Positions 20,107 to 28,965 of a stretch of 64,000 nt of DNA are shown here, in pieces (the first letter of the stretch is position 1; every line of letters begins with the position of its first letter). The translations under genes were made by a program, and so were the position numbers. This stretch comes from Telluria mixta (GTDB lineage Bacteria; Pseudomonadota; Gammaproteobacteria; Burkholderiales; Burkholderiaceae_D). The notes below the pieces were generated by a model. That model worked only from the letters and a program-made list of their open reading frames with translations. It made no database searches and was not told where the DNA came from. Location: positions 2,480,001 through 2,544,000 of the forward strand of contig NZ_CP119520.1 in assembly GCF_029223865.1 (NCBI RefSeq), in the 5' to 3' direction.

Positions 20107-20367
20107 ATGATCCAGTATCTGATCGTCGCAGTCATCGTCGCCTTCGCTGCGCTGTATGCGGCGGTCAAGTACCTGCCCAAGACGTGGCGCGAAAAGCTCG
20201 TCTACAGGCTGTCGGGCGGCACCGGCAAGGGCCGCATCGTGCAGTGGCTCGGCACGGATTCCAGCTGCGGCAGCGGGTGCGATACGTGCGGCACGTGCGA
20301 GACCGAGCCGCTGCCCGAGAAGGATGCGCAGGGCCGCAAGGTCATCCAGGTGCACGTCCAGCGCTAA
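20107..20367 (+). CDS. FeoB-associated Cys-rich membrane protein
   Basis: The 86-aa protein has one N-terminal helix (MIQYLIVAVIVAFAALYAAV). A basic stretch and a cysteine cluster CGSGCDTCGTC (around residues 57-67) follow, then a polar tail. Such proteins replace classical FeoC in many Feo operons; the cysteines may bind Fe2+ or an Fe-S cluster, but this is unproven. It starts 2 bp after the feoB stop, and its stop overlaps the convergent DUF72 gene by 4 bp. Confidence 0.85.
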   Translation: MIQYLIVAVIVAFAALYAAVKYLPKTWREKLVYRLSGGTGKGRIVQWLGTDSSCGSGCDTCGTCETEPLPEKDAQGRKVIQVHVQR

Positions 20368-21179
20368 GTCGGGCTGACCAACTCGATCAGGCGCTTCGCA
20401 TCGAACGGCGCCCTGACCTTGATGTCGTTGTCGAAGTAGCAGTACACGTCCCCATGTTCCGCCCACGTGCGGATCCGCGCTGCCCAGCGCTCCAGTGACT
20501 CATCCTCGTAGCCGCTCGCATACAGCTCGTGCTCGCCGTGCAGGCGGATGTAGACGAAGTCCGCCGTCACGTCATCGACCTCCAGCCATTTACCGGCCGT
20601 ATCGGCCACCACCAGCGCCACGTTGTACTTGCGCAGCAGCGCGAGGAAGGCGGGGTCGCGGAAGCTCTCGTGACGCACTTCGACGGCGTGGCGCAGCGGG
20701 CGCACGGCGTCGATCTCCAGCAGCGCGCGGCCCGCCAGCTTCTCGTCGTGGCCGCACGCGATGGCGAGGGCGTGCTCGGTGTCGTGCGGCAGCAGGGACA
20801 GGAAGTGTTCGACCTTGTCGGCATCGAAACGCAGCTGCGGCGGGAACTGCCACAGGAAGGGCCCGAGTTTCTCGCGCAGCGCGAACACCCCCGACGCAAG
20901 CACGTTGGCGAGCGGTGTCTCGATGCCGCGCAGCTTGAGCATGTGGGTGAGGAAGCGGTTGCCCTTCACGGCGAACACGAAGCCGGGCGGCGTCGCGTCG
21001 TACCACGCCGCGTAGCTGGACGGGCGCTGCAGCGAATAGAACGAGCCGTTGATCTCGATGGTGGGCAGGAAGCGCGACGCGTAATCCAGTTCGCGCGCCT
21101 GCGCGAGGCCGGGCGGATAAAACACCCCGCGCCAAGGTTCGTAACGCCAGCCCGAGATGCCGATGTAGATTGCGCCCAT
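20364..21179 (-). CDS. DUF72 (YecE-like) family protein
   Basis: The 271-aa protein folds as a TIM-barrel by family. Marks are IYIGISGWRYEPWRGVFYP at the start, FLPTIEINGSFYSLQRPSSY, PGFVFAVKGNRFLTHM, GPFLWQFPPQLRFD, AVEVRHESFRD, and VYIRLHGEHELYASGY with YCYFDND. These are all standard for DUF72/YecE. The biochemical role is not known. It converges on the Feo operon with a 4-bp overlap and no visible terminator in between. Confidence 0.9.
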   Translation of the reverse strand: MGAIYIGISGWRYEPWRGVFYPPGLAQARELDYASRFLPTIEINGSFYSLQRPSSYAAWYDATPPGFVFAVKGNRFLTHMLKLRGIETPLANVLASGVFALREKLGPFLWQFPPQLRFDADKVEHFLSLLPHDTEHALAIACGHDEKLAGRALLEIDAVRPLRHAVEVRHESFRDPAFLALLRKYNVALVVADTAGKWLEVDDVTADFVYIRLHGEHELYASGYEDESLERWAARIRTWAEHGDVYCYFDNDIKVRAPFDAKRLIELVSPT

Positions 21180-21207
21180 GCCCCCAGTCTAGGGCAAACC
21201 GCGGAAA

Positions 21208-21780
21208 TCAGGCGCGCCGGCGGCGCCACAGCCCGATGCCGCCCATGCCCGCCAGCAGCATCGCCCACGTGGGCGCTTCGGGCACGGCCGGCACCGATTC
21301 CATGCCGGGGAGGGCGGACGACATGGCCAACGCCGTGCCGTCCGTCCAGAGCAGGTGGTGTTCCGATCCGCCGTACGGATTGAACTGGTAGTCGTAGACC
21401 ATCTGGCCCGTCGTGGCGAAGTGGCCGCCGCCGTACAGGCCTTCCGGATCGCTGGCATACTCGCTGACGCTGAACGACAGCCCGCTCTCCGCGGAGAAGC
21501 GGAAGCTGTCGGCGTCGCAGTGGTAGTTGATATTGCTGCCGGCCGCGCAGGCCACGTAGCCCTTCGCATCGACCAGCAGCGACGTCAGCTCGCCCCGTTC
21601 GAGGACGCCGTCGCCGTTGGCATCGACGCCGGAGAACGACCCGTCGATGCGCAGGTCGGGCAGGAAGGCGGCGGCTTCCTGGTCGTAGAAACCGGTGTAG
21701 CTGAAGGCCCAGTGGGATGCCTGGGCGTGGGCGAGTGTGCTGGCCAGCAGCAGGGCGCCGGCGGTGACGATGAACTTCAT
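21208..21780 (-). CDS. PEP-CTERM secreted protein with EF-hand-like loop
   Basis: The 190-aa precursor has signal MKFIVTAGALLLASTLAHA. A beta-rich body contains a calcium-loop-like DANGDGVLERGE (about residues 53-64). The C-terminal sorting signal is VPEAPTWAMLLAGMGGIG followed by LWRRRRA: a short motif, a helix and a basic tail. The canonical Pro-Glu-Pro is Pro-Glu-Ala here. Such proteins are processed by exosortase and exported to the surface or matrix; no exosortase gene is in this window. Function unknown. Confidence 0.85.
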   Translation of the reverse strand: MKFIVTAGALLLASTLAHAQASHWAFSYTGFYDQEAAAFLPDLRIDGSFSGVDANGDGVLERGELTSLLVDAKGYVACAAGSNINYHCDADSFRFSAESGLSFSVSEYASDPEGLYGGGHFATTGQMVYDYQFNPYGGSEHHLLWTDGTALAMSSALPGMESVPAVPEAPTWAMLLAGMGGIGLWRRRRA

Positions 21781-21879
21781 GAAAGGACCTCGTGAATCGA
21801 CAAAGTACAGCCTACCTTGCCGTCCACGAAAGTCCTACGGATTTAACATATGTGTCGCCGCTCAGCCACAGTGCATGGA

Positions 21880-23814
21880 TTACTTCCCTGCCTGCACCAC
21901 CGGCAACTCGATCGCACTCTCCAGTCCCGGCGCGTGATAGACGCGCTGCGTCGCCTTGCGGTAATCGCCCGGCTTGGCGTAGAAGATGTTCGGCACGAAC
22001 GTCTGCGGGTTGCGGTCGTACAGCGGGAACCAGCTGGACTGGATCTGCACCATGATGCGGTGGCCCGGCAGGAACACGTGGTCGACGTTCGGCAGCGCGA
22101 AGCGATAGCGCTCGGCCTTGTTCGCGGGGATTGCGGCCGGCTTGTCCAGGCCCTGGTAGTAGCGGCCGCGGAAAATGTCCATCGCGATCGGCAGCTGGTA
22201 GCCGCCCATCTCCGGCTGCGCCGCCGATTCGTCCGGGTACACGTCGATCAGCTTGACGACCCAGTCGCTGTCCGTGCCCGACGTCGATGCGTACAGGTCG
22301 ACCATCGGCTGGCCGGCCAGTTGCAGCGGCGCGGTGAGCGGGGCGGTCGTGTAGGTCAGCACGTCCGGGCGGTCCGAGTAGCTGCGCTGGTCCGTCACGA
22401 GCCACGGCTTCCACACGTTGGCGTCGGTCATGTGCACGGGACGGGGCACGAACGGCACCGGTTTCGCCGGGTCGGACACGTATTCGTCGAACGCGGCCGT
22501 CTTGTCGGCCTTGCCCTGCGCCTTTTCGAACGCGAGGCCGAAGCCCGGCTTCAGGTACAGCGGCGTGGAAGACGGCACGAGCGGCCACTGGTCGAGACGG
22601 CGCCAGCGATTGACGCCGGTCTGGTACGACCACACGGGCGGCGTGTCGAACGCCGGTGCGCCATCCTTCAGGTACTGGTTGAAGAACGGGAGCATGACGT
22701 CGCGGCGGAATTCGCGCGCGGTGTCGCCCGTGAATTTCAGCGCGCCCAGCGTCGAGCCTTCGTAATTGACGCCGCTATGGCGCCACGGGCCCACCACCAG
22801 CGAATTCAGTTTATTCGTCTTGTCCTGCGGCTCGACGGCGGCGTACGTCGCGTAAGCGCCGTAGATGTCTTCCTGGTCCCAGCGGCCGACGACGGTCATC
22901 GTCGGGACGGCCAGCGGACGCTTGGCGAGAATCCTGTCGAGTGCCTGTTCCTGCCAGTAGCTGTCGTAGGCCGGATGCTCGAACAGCTTCTTCGTGAAGT
23001 TCAGCTGGTCGATGCCGTAGAGGTGCGCGAAGTCGGACGTGGAGCCCGCGCGCAGCCAGGCGTCGTAGTCGTCGTTGATGCCGGTGACGATCTTCTCGCC
23101 TTCGCCGCGCGCCGCGTTCTGGCTGGCGATGTAGGCGAGGTTCGGGTTGCGGAACGCGCCGTTGTGGAACCAGTCGTCGCCGCGCCAGCCGTCGACCATG
23201 GGGCTCATCGGCACGGCGGCCTTCAGCGCCGGGTGCGGATCGACGAGGGCCATCAGCACCGTGAAGCCTTCGTACGACGAGCCGACCATGCCGACCTTGC
23301 CGTTCGATTGCGGGATGTTCTTGATCAGCCAGTCGATCGTGTCGTACGCGTCGGTCGTGTGGTCGACTTGCGTGTTGTTCAGCGGGCCGCGCACGGGGCG
23401 CGTCATCACGTAGTCGCCTTCGGAACCGTATTTGCCGCGCACGTCCTGGAACACGCGGATGTAGCCGTTCTCGATGAAGGCGTCGTCACCGTCGCCGAGG
23501 ATCGACGTGATGTGCGGGCTCTTCATGCGGCCCGCGCGGCCCGACGCGTTGTACGGCGTGCGCGTCAGCATGATCGGCGCCTTGCCCTCCGCGATGCTCT
23601 TCGGGATCACGATCACGGTGTGCAGCTTGACGCCGTCGCGCATCGGGATCATGACGTCCTGTTTGACGTAGTCGGCGTTCGGGACCGTCGTCTCGAACTT
23701 CCCGGCCGGGATGTCCGGCGCCATCGGTGACGTCTGGGCGTGCGCCGCGCTGGTGAAGGCGGCGGCAAGCACGAGGGAAAGGACGGACAGGGACGGCAGG
23801 CGGTAACGCGGCAT
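21880..23814 (-). CDS. CocE/NonD hydrolase, alpha-amino-acid ester hydrolase type
   Basis: The 644-aa periplasmic or secreted enzyme begins with signal MPRYRLPSLSVLSLVLAAAF plus TSAAHA. This sets the ATG at 23814 although the frame is open for 35 more codons. The alpha/beta-hydrolase triad is Ser180 in GSSYEG, Asp313 in GRWDQED and His346 in GPWRHSG. The arrangement matches S15/CocE enzymes of the AEH group, which hydrolyse or transfer alpha-amino esters and beta-lactam side chains. A jelly-roll C-domain follows (PLYLKPGFGLAFE ... GHRIMVQIQSSWFPLYDRNPQ). Natural substrate is probably a small peptide or amino-acid ester. No neighbouring gene clarifies it. Confidence 0.9.
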   Translation of the reverse strand: MPRYRLPSLSVLSLVLAAAFTSAAHAQTSPMAPDIPAGKFETTVPNADYVKQDVMIPMRDGVKLHTVIVIPKSIAEGKAPIMLTRTPYNASGRAGRMKSPHITSILGDGDDAFIENGYIRVFQDVRGKYGSEGDYVMTRPVRGPLNNTQVDHTTDAYDTIDWLIKNIPQSNGKVGMVGSSYEGFTVLMALVDPHPALKAAVPMSPMVDGWRGDDWFHNGAFRNPNLAYIASQNAARGEGEKIVTGINDDYDAWLRAGSTSDFAHLYGIDQLNFTKKLFEHPAYDSYWQEQALDRILAKRPLAVPTMTVVGRWDQEDIYGAYATYAAVEPQDKTNKLNSLVVGPWRHSGVNYEGSTLGALKFTGDTAREFRRDVMLPFFNQYLKDGAPAFDTPPVWSYQTGVNRWRRLDQWPLVPSSTPLYLKPGFGLAFEKAQGKADKTAAFDEYVSDPAKPVPFVPRPVHMTDANVWKPWLVTDQRSYSDRPDVLTYTTAPLTAPLQLAGQPMVDLYASTSGTDSDWVVKLIDVYPDESAAQPEMGGYQLPIAMDIFRGRYYQGLDKPAAIPANKAERYRFALPNVDHVFLPGHRIMVQIQSSWFPLYDRNPQTFVPNIFYAKPGDYRKATQRVYHAPGLESAIELPVVQAGK

Positions 23815-23918
23815 CGGATTGGTCTCCACGGGACGGTTGAGTGAGCAACCTTGGATAAAGATTGCAACCGAGCATGGTACCGAACCGTGGGAAAGTCTGC
23901 AAACGCGCCACCAAAACA

Positions 23919-23972
23919 CCGGGGTCAGAGCCCGGTTTTTGGAAATTGCCCAAAAACGGTCTCTGACCCCGG
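23919..23972. repeat. GGGGTCAGAG palindromic repeat element
   Basis: CCGGGGTCAGAG (23919-23930) is exactly inverted as CTCTGACCCCGG (23961-23972). An inner CCGGTTTTTGG / CCAAAAACGG pair makes it a long hairpin. The same GGGGTCAGAG core recurs at 62.9-63.15 kb. The class is reminiscent of REP elements mobilised by RAYT transposases. Confidence 0.75.
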
Positions 23973-23979
23973 TTTGAAG

Positions 23980-24001
23980 AAATGGCCGGTGGGAACCGGC
24001 C
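23980..24001 (-). terminator. Possible terminator after the chemoreceptor gene
   Basis: GGCCGGT (23984-23990) pairs with ACCGGCC (23995-24001). On the minus strand it is followed by ATTTCTTC, a weak T-tract. Confidence 0.45.
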
Positions 24002-24008
24002 GGGAGGG

Positions 24009-25925
24009 TCAGGCGGCCAGGAGCTTGCGGCCTGCCGGTGCGGCGAGCGCCGGCGTGGTTGCCGCCAGCTTGAAGGTGCTGACGACGGCATCCAGTTCGC
24101 GCGCCTGTTCCTGCAGCGCGGCGGCTGCGGCGGCGGCTTCTTCGACGAGCGCCGCGTTCTGCTGGGTCGCGTCGTCCATCTGCGCGATCGCCTGGTTGAC
24201 CTGCGCGATACCCATGCTCTGTTCCTGGCTGGACGCGGCGATGTCACGCATCAGGACTTCCGCGCGGCGCACGGACGTGACGATCGCTTCCATCGCTTGG
24301 CCGGCGCCGTCGGCCAGCGTGCTGCCCGCGTCGACCTTGGCGACCGAATCCAGGATCAGCTGGCGGATCTCTTTCGATGCCGCCGCCGAGCGCTGCGCCA
24401 GCGTGCGCACCTCGCCCGCGACGACGGCGAAGCCGCGGCCCTGTTCGCCCGCACGCGCGGCTTCCACGGCCGCGTTCAGCGCGAGAATATTGGTCTGGAA
24501 GGCGATGCCGTCGATGACGCCGATGATCTCGGAAATCTTGCGCGAGCTTTCCGTGATGGCGCCCATCGTGCGCACGACTTCCGCCACGACGGCGCCGCCT
24601 TTTTCGGCCGACTGCGCCGTCTCGGACACGAGGCGGTTCGCTTCCATCGCGTTATCGGCGTTGTGGCGCACCGTGGTCGTCAGTTCTTCCATCGCGGCCG
24701 CCGTCTCTTCGATGCTCGACGCCTGCGCTTCCGTGCGCGCCGACAGGTCCATGTTGCCGCGTGCGATTTCCTCGGTCGCGCCGGCGATCACATGGCTGCT
24801 GTCGCGCACCTTGCCGATCGTGCCGCTGAGCGAGCCGACAAAGCGGTTGAACGCCTGCGCCAGCTTGCCGACTTCGTCCTCGCCATCCGCTTGCAGACGA
24901 CGGCTGAGGTCACCTTCGCCGTCGGCGATCTCGCCCAGCATGCCGGCGGCGCCCATCACCGGGGCCGAGATGGCGCCGGCGACGAACCAGATCGCGGCGA
25001 GGCCCACGGCACCGCCGACGAGGGCCGCGATGATCGCGGACACGGCCGCGGTACGGCCGATATTGCCCAGTACTTCGGTTTCGGGCACCTCGGCGATGAC
25101 GTAGAGGTTCAGCTCCGGCACGTACGACGACGCGACGAACTGGCGGCCCGCCGGCGCATCGTAACGCGCGGAGGCGAACGCCTGCTTGCCCAGCAGCGAG
25201 CGCGCCAGCTCGGGCGTGAAGCCGGGCTGCTTGTCGAGGGCGTGGCGGCCGTCGAGCAGGCTGCGGTCGCGGTGCACCAGCAGCGTGCCGTCGTTGCTCA
25301 CCAGGTAGACGTAACCGGATTTGCCAAGGCGGTAGTTGCGAATGCTGTTGGCCAGTGCTTCGGCGGAGAGGCCCAGGCCGGCAACCGCCAGCTTGCCGCC
25401 CGGCGTCTTCACGCGCGCGTCGATGAACAACATGTAGACGCCCGTGGTGCCATCCTTGTCCAGGTTGATGGTGTAGGGCGCGCCGCTGTCGAGGAATTTC
25501 TTGAACCAGGCATCCTTATCGGACGTCTTGTCGATCGTGCGGTCGAGACCCTTTTCGGTGAAGTATTTCGAGGTGCTGTCCGACGCCCATAACACGGTGG
25601 CGGCGTGGTTGGCCTCATACAGGCGCTTGGCCTGCGCGGTCCAGGCCGCGAGACCGTCGTCCGGATTGCCGGCGTCTTCCCACGCCTGCAGGAACGTGTT
25701 GTTGGCCAAGGTCAGCGAGATCGCGGCGGGTTCCGCGATCTGGCGCTGGATGTCGTTGCGGATCGCGCTGACCTGGGCCGGCAATTCGTTGCCGACGACG
25801 CGTTCGCGCATCTGCGCACTGGTCATCGAGATCGAGAGGGTGGAGGAGATGGCGATGAATACGAGCAGACACACGCCCATGCTGAGCATGAGCTTGCTGC
25901 GGATGCCGAGATGACGGAAGTTCAT
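24009..25925 (-). CDS. Methyl-accepting chemotaxis protein with dCache-type sensor
   Basis: The 638-aa inner-membrane receptor has a first helix ([20 protein letters not shown]) and a periplasmic sensor of about 265 residues with Cache features ([24 protein letters not shown]). A second helix is near residues 295-320, followed by HAMP and the cytoplasmic signalling domain. The hairpin tip signature is [20 protein letters not shown], then [20 protein letters not shown]. It presumably senses small amino or organic acids through CheA/CheW. The C-terminus ends RKLLAA, without a CheR-tethering NWETF-type pentapeptide. It is monocistronic; other che genes are absent except the CheW-like gene at 30861. 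Confidence 0.94.
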   Translation of the reverse strand: MNFRHLGIRSKLMLSMGVCLLVFIAISSTLSISMTSAQMRERVVGNELPAQVSAIRNDIQRQIAEPAAISLTLANNTFLQAWEDAGNPDDGLAAWTAQAKRLYEANHAATVLWASDSTSKYFTEKGLDRTIDKTSDKDAWFKKFLDSGAPYTINLDKDGTTGVYMLFIDARVKTPGGKLAVAGLGLSAEALANSIRNYRLGKSGYVYLVSNDGTLLVHRDRSLLDGRHALDKQPGFTPELARSLLGKQAFASARYDAPAGRQFVASSYVPELNLYVIAEVPETEVLGNIGRTAAVSAIIAALVGGAVGLAAIWFVAGAISAPVMGAAGMLGEIADGEGDLSRRLQADGEDEVGKLAQAFNRFVGSLSGTIGKVRDSSHVIAGATEEIARGNMDLSARTEAQASSIEETAAAMEELTTTVRHNADNAMEANRLVSETAQSAEKGGAVVAEVVRTMGAITESSRKISEIIGVIDGIAFQTNILALNAAVEAARAGEQGRGFAVVAGEVRTLAQRSAAASKEIRQLILDSVAKVDAGSTLADGAGQAMEAIVTSVRRAEVLMRDIAASSQEQSMGIAQVNQAIAQMDDATQQNAALVEEAAAAAAALQEQARELDAVVSTFKLAATTPALAAPAGRKLLAA

Positions 25926-26183
25926 GAACGTGAATTGTTTCGTGGAAAGGTCTATTGAGTGTAATCAGGGAGGTGTTGGATGACGCCCGTAATTAGTGAT
26001 TTTCCTCAAATCTGGGACCTTGACGCGGCATCTCTACAACATTCTTTTATAGTCTTGTAAATGTTCAGACCGCTGATCTGGCCAGCGATATACAGGGTAT
26101 CTCCCCTGAGTATGTTGTCGGTTTGCTTCTGATCGGTACGCAAGAATGCTAAGCTACCGCCTTTCCCACGCTGGTAACTATCG

Positions 26184-26852
26184 ATGATCATCGTCCATCA
26201 CCTGAACAACTCGCGCTCGCAGCGCATCCTGTGGCTGCTGGAAGAACTGGGCCTGGACTACGAGATCAGGAAGTACCAGCGCGATCCGAAGACGATGCTG
26301 GCACCGCCCGAACTGCGCGCCGTGCACCCGCTCGGCAAGTCGCCCGCGATCCAGGATGGCGACACGATCGTGGCGGAGTCGGGCGCGATCGTCGAATACC
26401 TCGTCGACCGTTATGGCTCCACGCTGGCACCGAAGCCCGGCACGCCCGAGCGGCTGCGCTACACGTATTTCCTGCATTACGCGGAAGGTTCGGCGATGCC
26501 GCCGCTGCTGCTGAAACTCGTGTTCGACCAGGTGGAAAAGAGCCCGGCGCCGTTCTTCGTGCGCCCGATCGCGAAGGCGATCTCGAACAAGGTCAAGGAC
26601 AGCTACGTGCTGCCGCAGATCCGCCAGCACCTCAGCTACCTGGAAGGGGAACTCGGCAAGCACGCGTGGTTCGTGGGCGACGATTTTTCCGCCGCCGACA
26701 TCCAGCTGAGCTTTCCGCTGGAAGCGGCGGCATCGCGCGGCGGATTGGGAGGACAATATCCGAATCTCGTCGCGTTCCTCGACAAGATCCACGCGCGGCC
26801 GGCCTACAAGCGCGCGCTTGAACGGGGCGGGCAATACGACTTTCTGAAGTAA
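26184..26852 (+). CDS. Glutathione S-transferase
   Basis: The 222-aa cytosolic GST opens with MIIVHHLNNSRSQRILWLLE, where the Asn/Ser-rich loop contacts the thiol. The cis-Pro motif is HPLGKSPAIQDG and the glutathione-binding motif is AESGAIVEYLVDRYG. The C-domain contains GDDFSAADIQLSFPLEAAA. It resembles the yeast Gtt1/bacterial Gst3 line, so thiol-dependent detoxification or peroxidase activity is likely. It is followed after 7 bp by a nuclease gene with its own AGGGAC site; cotranscription is likely, function unrelated. Confidence 0.92.
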   Translation: MIIVHHLNNSRSQRILWLLEELGLDYEIRKYQRDPKTMLAPPELRAVHPLGKSPAIQDGDTIVAESGAIVEYLVDRYGSTLAPKPGTPERLRYTYFLHYAEGSAMPPLLLKLVFDQVEKSPAPFFVRPIAKAISNKVKDSYVLPQIRQHLSYLEGELGKHAWFVGDDFSAADIQLSFPLEAAASRGGLGGQYPNLVAFLDKIHARPAYKRALERGGQYDFLK

Positions 26853-26859
26853 GGGACAC

Positions 26860-27636
26860 ATGGCGAAGCTGCTGGCCATCGACGGCCTGAACATCGTGCG
26901 GCGCGTGTACGAGGCGAGTCCCGAGCCGGACTCCGACCTCAAGGCGAGCATCGCGCTGCGCCACGCATTTTCGTCGTTCCGCAACCTGCTCGACGCGCAC
27001 GCGCCCACGCACGTGCTGGCCGCGTTCGACTACGGCGGTCCGACGTGGCGGCACGCGCTGTATCCGCGCTACCGCGAAGGCCGCGCGCCGATGCCGGGCG
27101 TGCTGCGCGAGGCGCTGCCGGAATTCCACGAGCGCCTGCGCAAGGTGGGCCTGCACGTGCTGATGCTGCCCGAGGTCGAGGCCGACGACGTGATCGGCAC
27201 GGGCATCATGCGCTGGCTGGCGGAAGGGCGCGGCGATGCCGTCGTCGCCACGACGGACAAGGATTTGCACGCGCTGATCGCGCACGGCGCGCTCGTGTGG
27301 GATCATTTCAAGGGCGAGTGGCACGACGACGCCTGGGTGCGCAACAAATTCGGCGTCGCGCCCGAGCGCCTGCACGACCTGCTGGCGCTGATGGGCGACC
27401 CGACGGACGGCGTGCCGGGCGTGTCGAAGGTCGGCATGAAGACGGCGGCGCGGCTGCTGAATGCGTACGGCGACCTGGACGCCGTCATGGCCGGCGCCGG
27501 CATCCTCAAGACGCCGCTGGGCGAACGCCTGCGCGCGGAACGCGAGATCCTCGAGGTGTCGCGCAAGCTGGTGCAACTGAAGACCGACGTGCGGCTGGGC
27601 GTCACGTGGAACATGCTGGCCTACGAGTCAGACTGA
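26860..27636 (+). CDS. 5'-3' exonuclease family protein (FEN-like, Xni type)
   Basis: The 258-aa protein has the PIN-like flap-endonuclease fold seen in the DNA polymerase I 5'-nuclease domain and E. coli ExoIX/Xni. Metal-site acidic residues are seen in LLAIDGLNIVRR, the Asp of AAFDYGG, EVEADDVIGT, and TTDKDLHAL. The DNA-binding helix-hairpin-helix part is MGDPTDGVPGVSKVGMKTAARLL. The YPRYREGRAPMP segment matches the YKAxR region of this family. It is a stand-alone nuclease domain without polymerase. Role in lagging-strand processing or repair is inferred. Confidence 0.9.
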   Translation: MAKLLAIDGLNIVRRVYEASPEPDSDLKASIALRHAFSSFRNLLDAHAPTHVLAAFDYGGPTWRHALYPRYREGRAPMPGVLREALPEFHERLRKVGLHVLMLPEVEADDVIGTGIMRWLAEGRGDAVVATTDKDLHALIAHGALVWDHFKGEWHDDAWVRNKFGVAPERLHDLLALMGDPTDGVPGVSKVGMKTAARLLNAYGDLDAVMAGAGILKTPLGERLRAEREILEVSRKLVQLKTDVRLGVTWNMLAYESD

Positions 27637-27649
27637 AGAAAGGAAACCG

Positions 27650-28033
27650 ATGCTCAAGGCGATCATCGTCGACGGCAGCGCCGTAGCGCGCGGCCTGCTC
27701 AACACCGTGCTCACGGACGGCGGCTACGACGTGGCCGGCCAGGCCCATACGGCGGCGGCCGGCTTTGCGCTCGCGCTCAAGCACCAGCCGCACATCTTCT
27801 GCATCGCGCGCGAGCAGTTCGAGGATGGCCAGGAAGCCGTCGACCAACTGCGCGCGCAACTGCCCAAGACGCTGATCTTCATGGTCTCCGGCTCGCTTGA
27901 CGCCCCTGCCATCCAGGCGGCGGTCGCGGCCGGCGTGCACGGCTTCATCGTCAAGCCGTTCAAGGCCGACACGGTGCTGCGCACGATCCGCAATACCGTC
28001 ATCTCCATCGTCAAGAAGCACCGCGGGCCCTGA
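27650..28033 (+). CDS. Receiver-like protein lacking the phospho-aspartate
   Basis: The 127-aa CheY-like single domain keeps one acidic-pocket Asp (D8 in IIVDGSAVARG), the Ser switch (S80 in MVSG) and the lysine of VKPFKA (K102). At the beta-3 position where Asp is expected, the sequence is PHIFCIAREQFEDG, so Ile52 or Ala53 replaces it. It should not be phosphorylated in the normal way and may be a pseudo-receiver adaptor or decoy. AAGGAA precedes the ATG, 13 bp after the nuclease stop. Next to it are two GAF-domain signalling genes. Confidence 0.8.
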   Translation: MLKAIIVDGSAVARGLLNTVLTDGGYDVAGQAHTAAAGFALALKHQPHIFCIAREQFEDGQEAVDQLRAQLPKTLIFMVSGSLDAPAIQAAVAAGVHGFIVKPFKADTVLRTIRNTVISIVKKHRGP

Positions 28034-28043
28034 GCGCGCCGTC

Positions 28044-28790
28044 CTAGCCCCGGCGCCGCAGCTCCTCCACGGCGATGGCCGCCAGTTCCTGCAACGCCTT
28101 GATTTCGCGCGCACGCAGGCGGCGCGGTTCGCGGTCCAGCACGCACAGGGTGCCGAGCGCGTGACCGCCCGCATCGACCAGCGGCACGCCGGCGTAGAAG
28201 CGCACGTGCAGCGGTCCCGTGACGAGCGGGTTGGCCGCGAAGCGCACATCGCGCGTGGCATCTTCCACCATCAACGGTTCTTCCTGCACGATCGCGTGGC
28301 TGCAGAACGCCCAGTCGCGCGGCGTCTCCGCGAGATCGATGCCGATGCGCGACTTGAACCATTGGCGGCGCGACGTCAGCACCGTGACGAGCGCCATCGG
28401 GCAATCCGTCACCTGCGTGGCGAGCCACGTCAGGCGGTCGAACACGGGCTCCGGCGCCGAGTCCACCAGGCCGCTCGCCGCGACGGCGGCCAGGCGCGCC
28501 TTTTCGTCCTGCGGCAGCGGGTGGCCCGGCGCGGGACCGGGCCGGAACTCCGGATCGGTGCCCGGGCCGACGTGTGCCGGTTGCGGCTGCCCGGCCTTGG
28601 CGGCCAGCAGGCGCTGCACGGACGACTGGCGCACCCGCCGGTGGCCGCCCGGCGTCTTCCACGACGGCAGGGCGCCGCTTTCCAGCCACAACTGGGTCGT
28701 GCTGACGGCCACGCCGAGCAGGCGCGCGGCGGCAGCGGTGGTGAGGACGGGATCGTCGGAATCGTCGATGCGGGATGTCGGCATGGTCAC
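28044..28790 (-). CDS. HTH-GAF regulator (excisionase/MerR-like HTH plus GAF)
   Basis: The 248-aa protein has an N-terminal winged-helix of the MerR/excisionase group: LTTAAAARLLGVAVSTTQLW, with a wing SWKTPGGHRRVRQSSVQRLL. A Pro/Gly linker and a GAF domain follow, with RQWFKSRIGIDLAETPRD, WAFCSHAIVQEEPLMVEDA, VRFYAGVPLVDAGGHALGT and LCVLDREPRRL. The GAF is closely akin to the one in the divergent protein at 28966. It probably binds DNA in response to a small molecule and may control that divergent gene, whose upstream region has repeated GTCAAAT boxes. Function otherwise unknown. Confidence 0.85.
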   Translation of the reverse strand: MTMPTSRIDDSDDPVLTTAAAARLLGVAVSTTQLWLESGALPSWKTPGGHRRVRQSSVQRLLAAKAGQPQPAHVGPGTDPEFRPGPAPGHPLPQDEKARLAAVAASGLVDSAPEPVFDRLTWLATQVTDCPMALVTVLTSRRQWFKSRIGIDLAETPRDWAFCSHAIVQEEPLMVEDATRDVRFAANPLVTGPLHVRFYAGVPLVDAGGHALGTLCVLDREPRRLRAREIKALQELAAIAVEELRRRG

Positions 28791-28906
28791 GGCATTCTAC
28801 TTGCATGTGTCTCACGCATCAACAAAATTGACGGATTTGAGTTGTTGCTTTCCGGTTTATCCAGCAAGTATTTGATTATATGATCGAAGTATTTATTGAC
28901 CTTGGG

Positions 28907-28951
28907 AAATTTGACGCTCAGAATCCAATAAATTAGTCAAATTCGTCAAAT
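28907..28951. promoter_or_regulatory. Inverted and direct GTCAAAT boxes, candidate operator
   Basis: AAATTTGAC at 28907-28915 is mirrored by GTCAAATTC at 28936-28944, and a second GTCAAAT follows at 28945-28951, a direct repeat with a 9-bp period. A related AATTGACG lies at 28826-28833. The region separates two divergent GAF genes, so these boxes may bind the HTH-GAF protein. Confidence 0.5.
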
Positions 28952-28965
28952 CAAATAAGGCAACC

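Noticed and set aside
28660..28790. Excisionase-like HTH as a sign of a prophage or island
   Set aside because: The domain is fused to GAF and no integrase, att site or phage gene is nearby.
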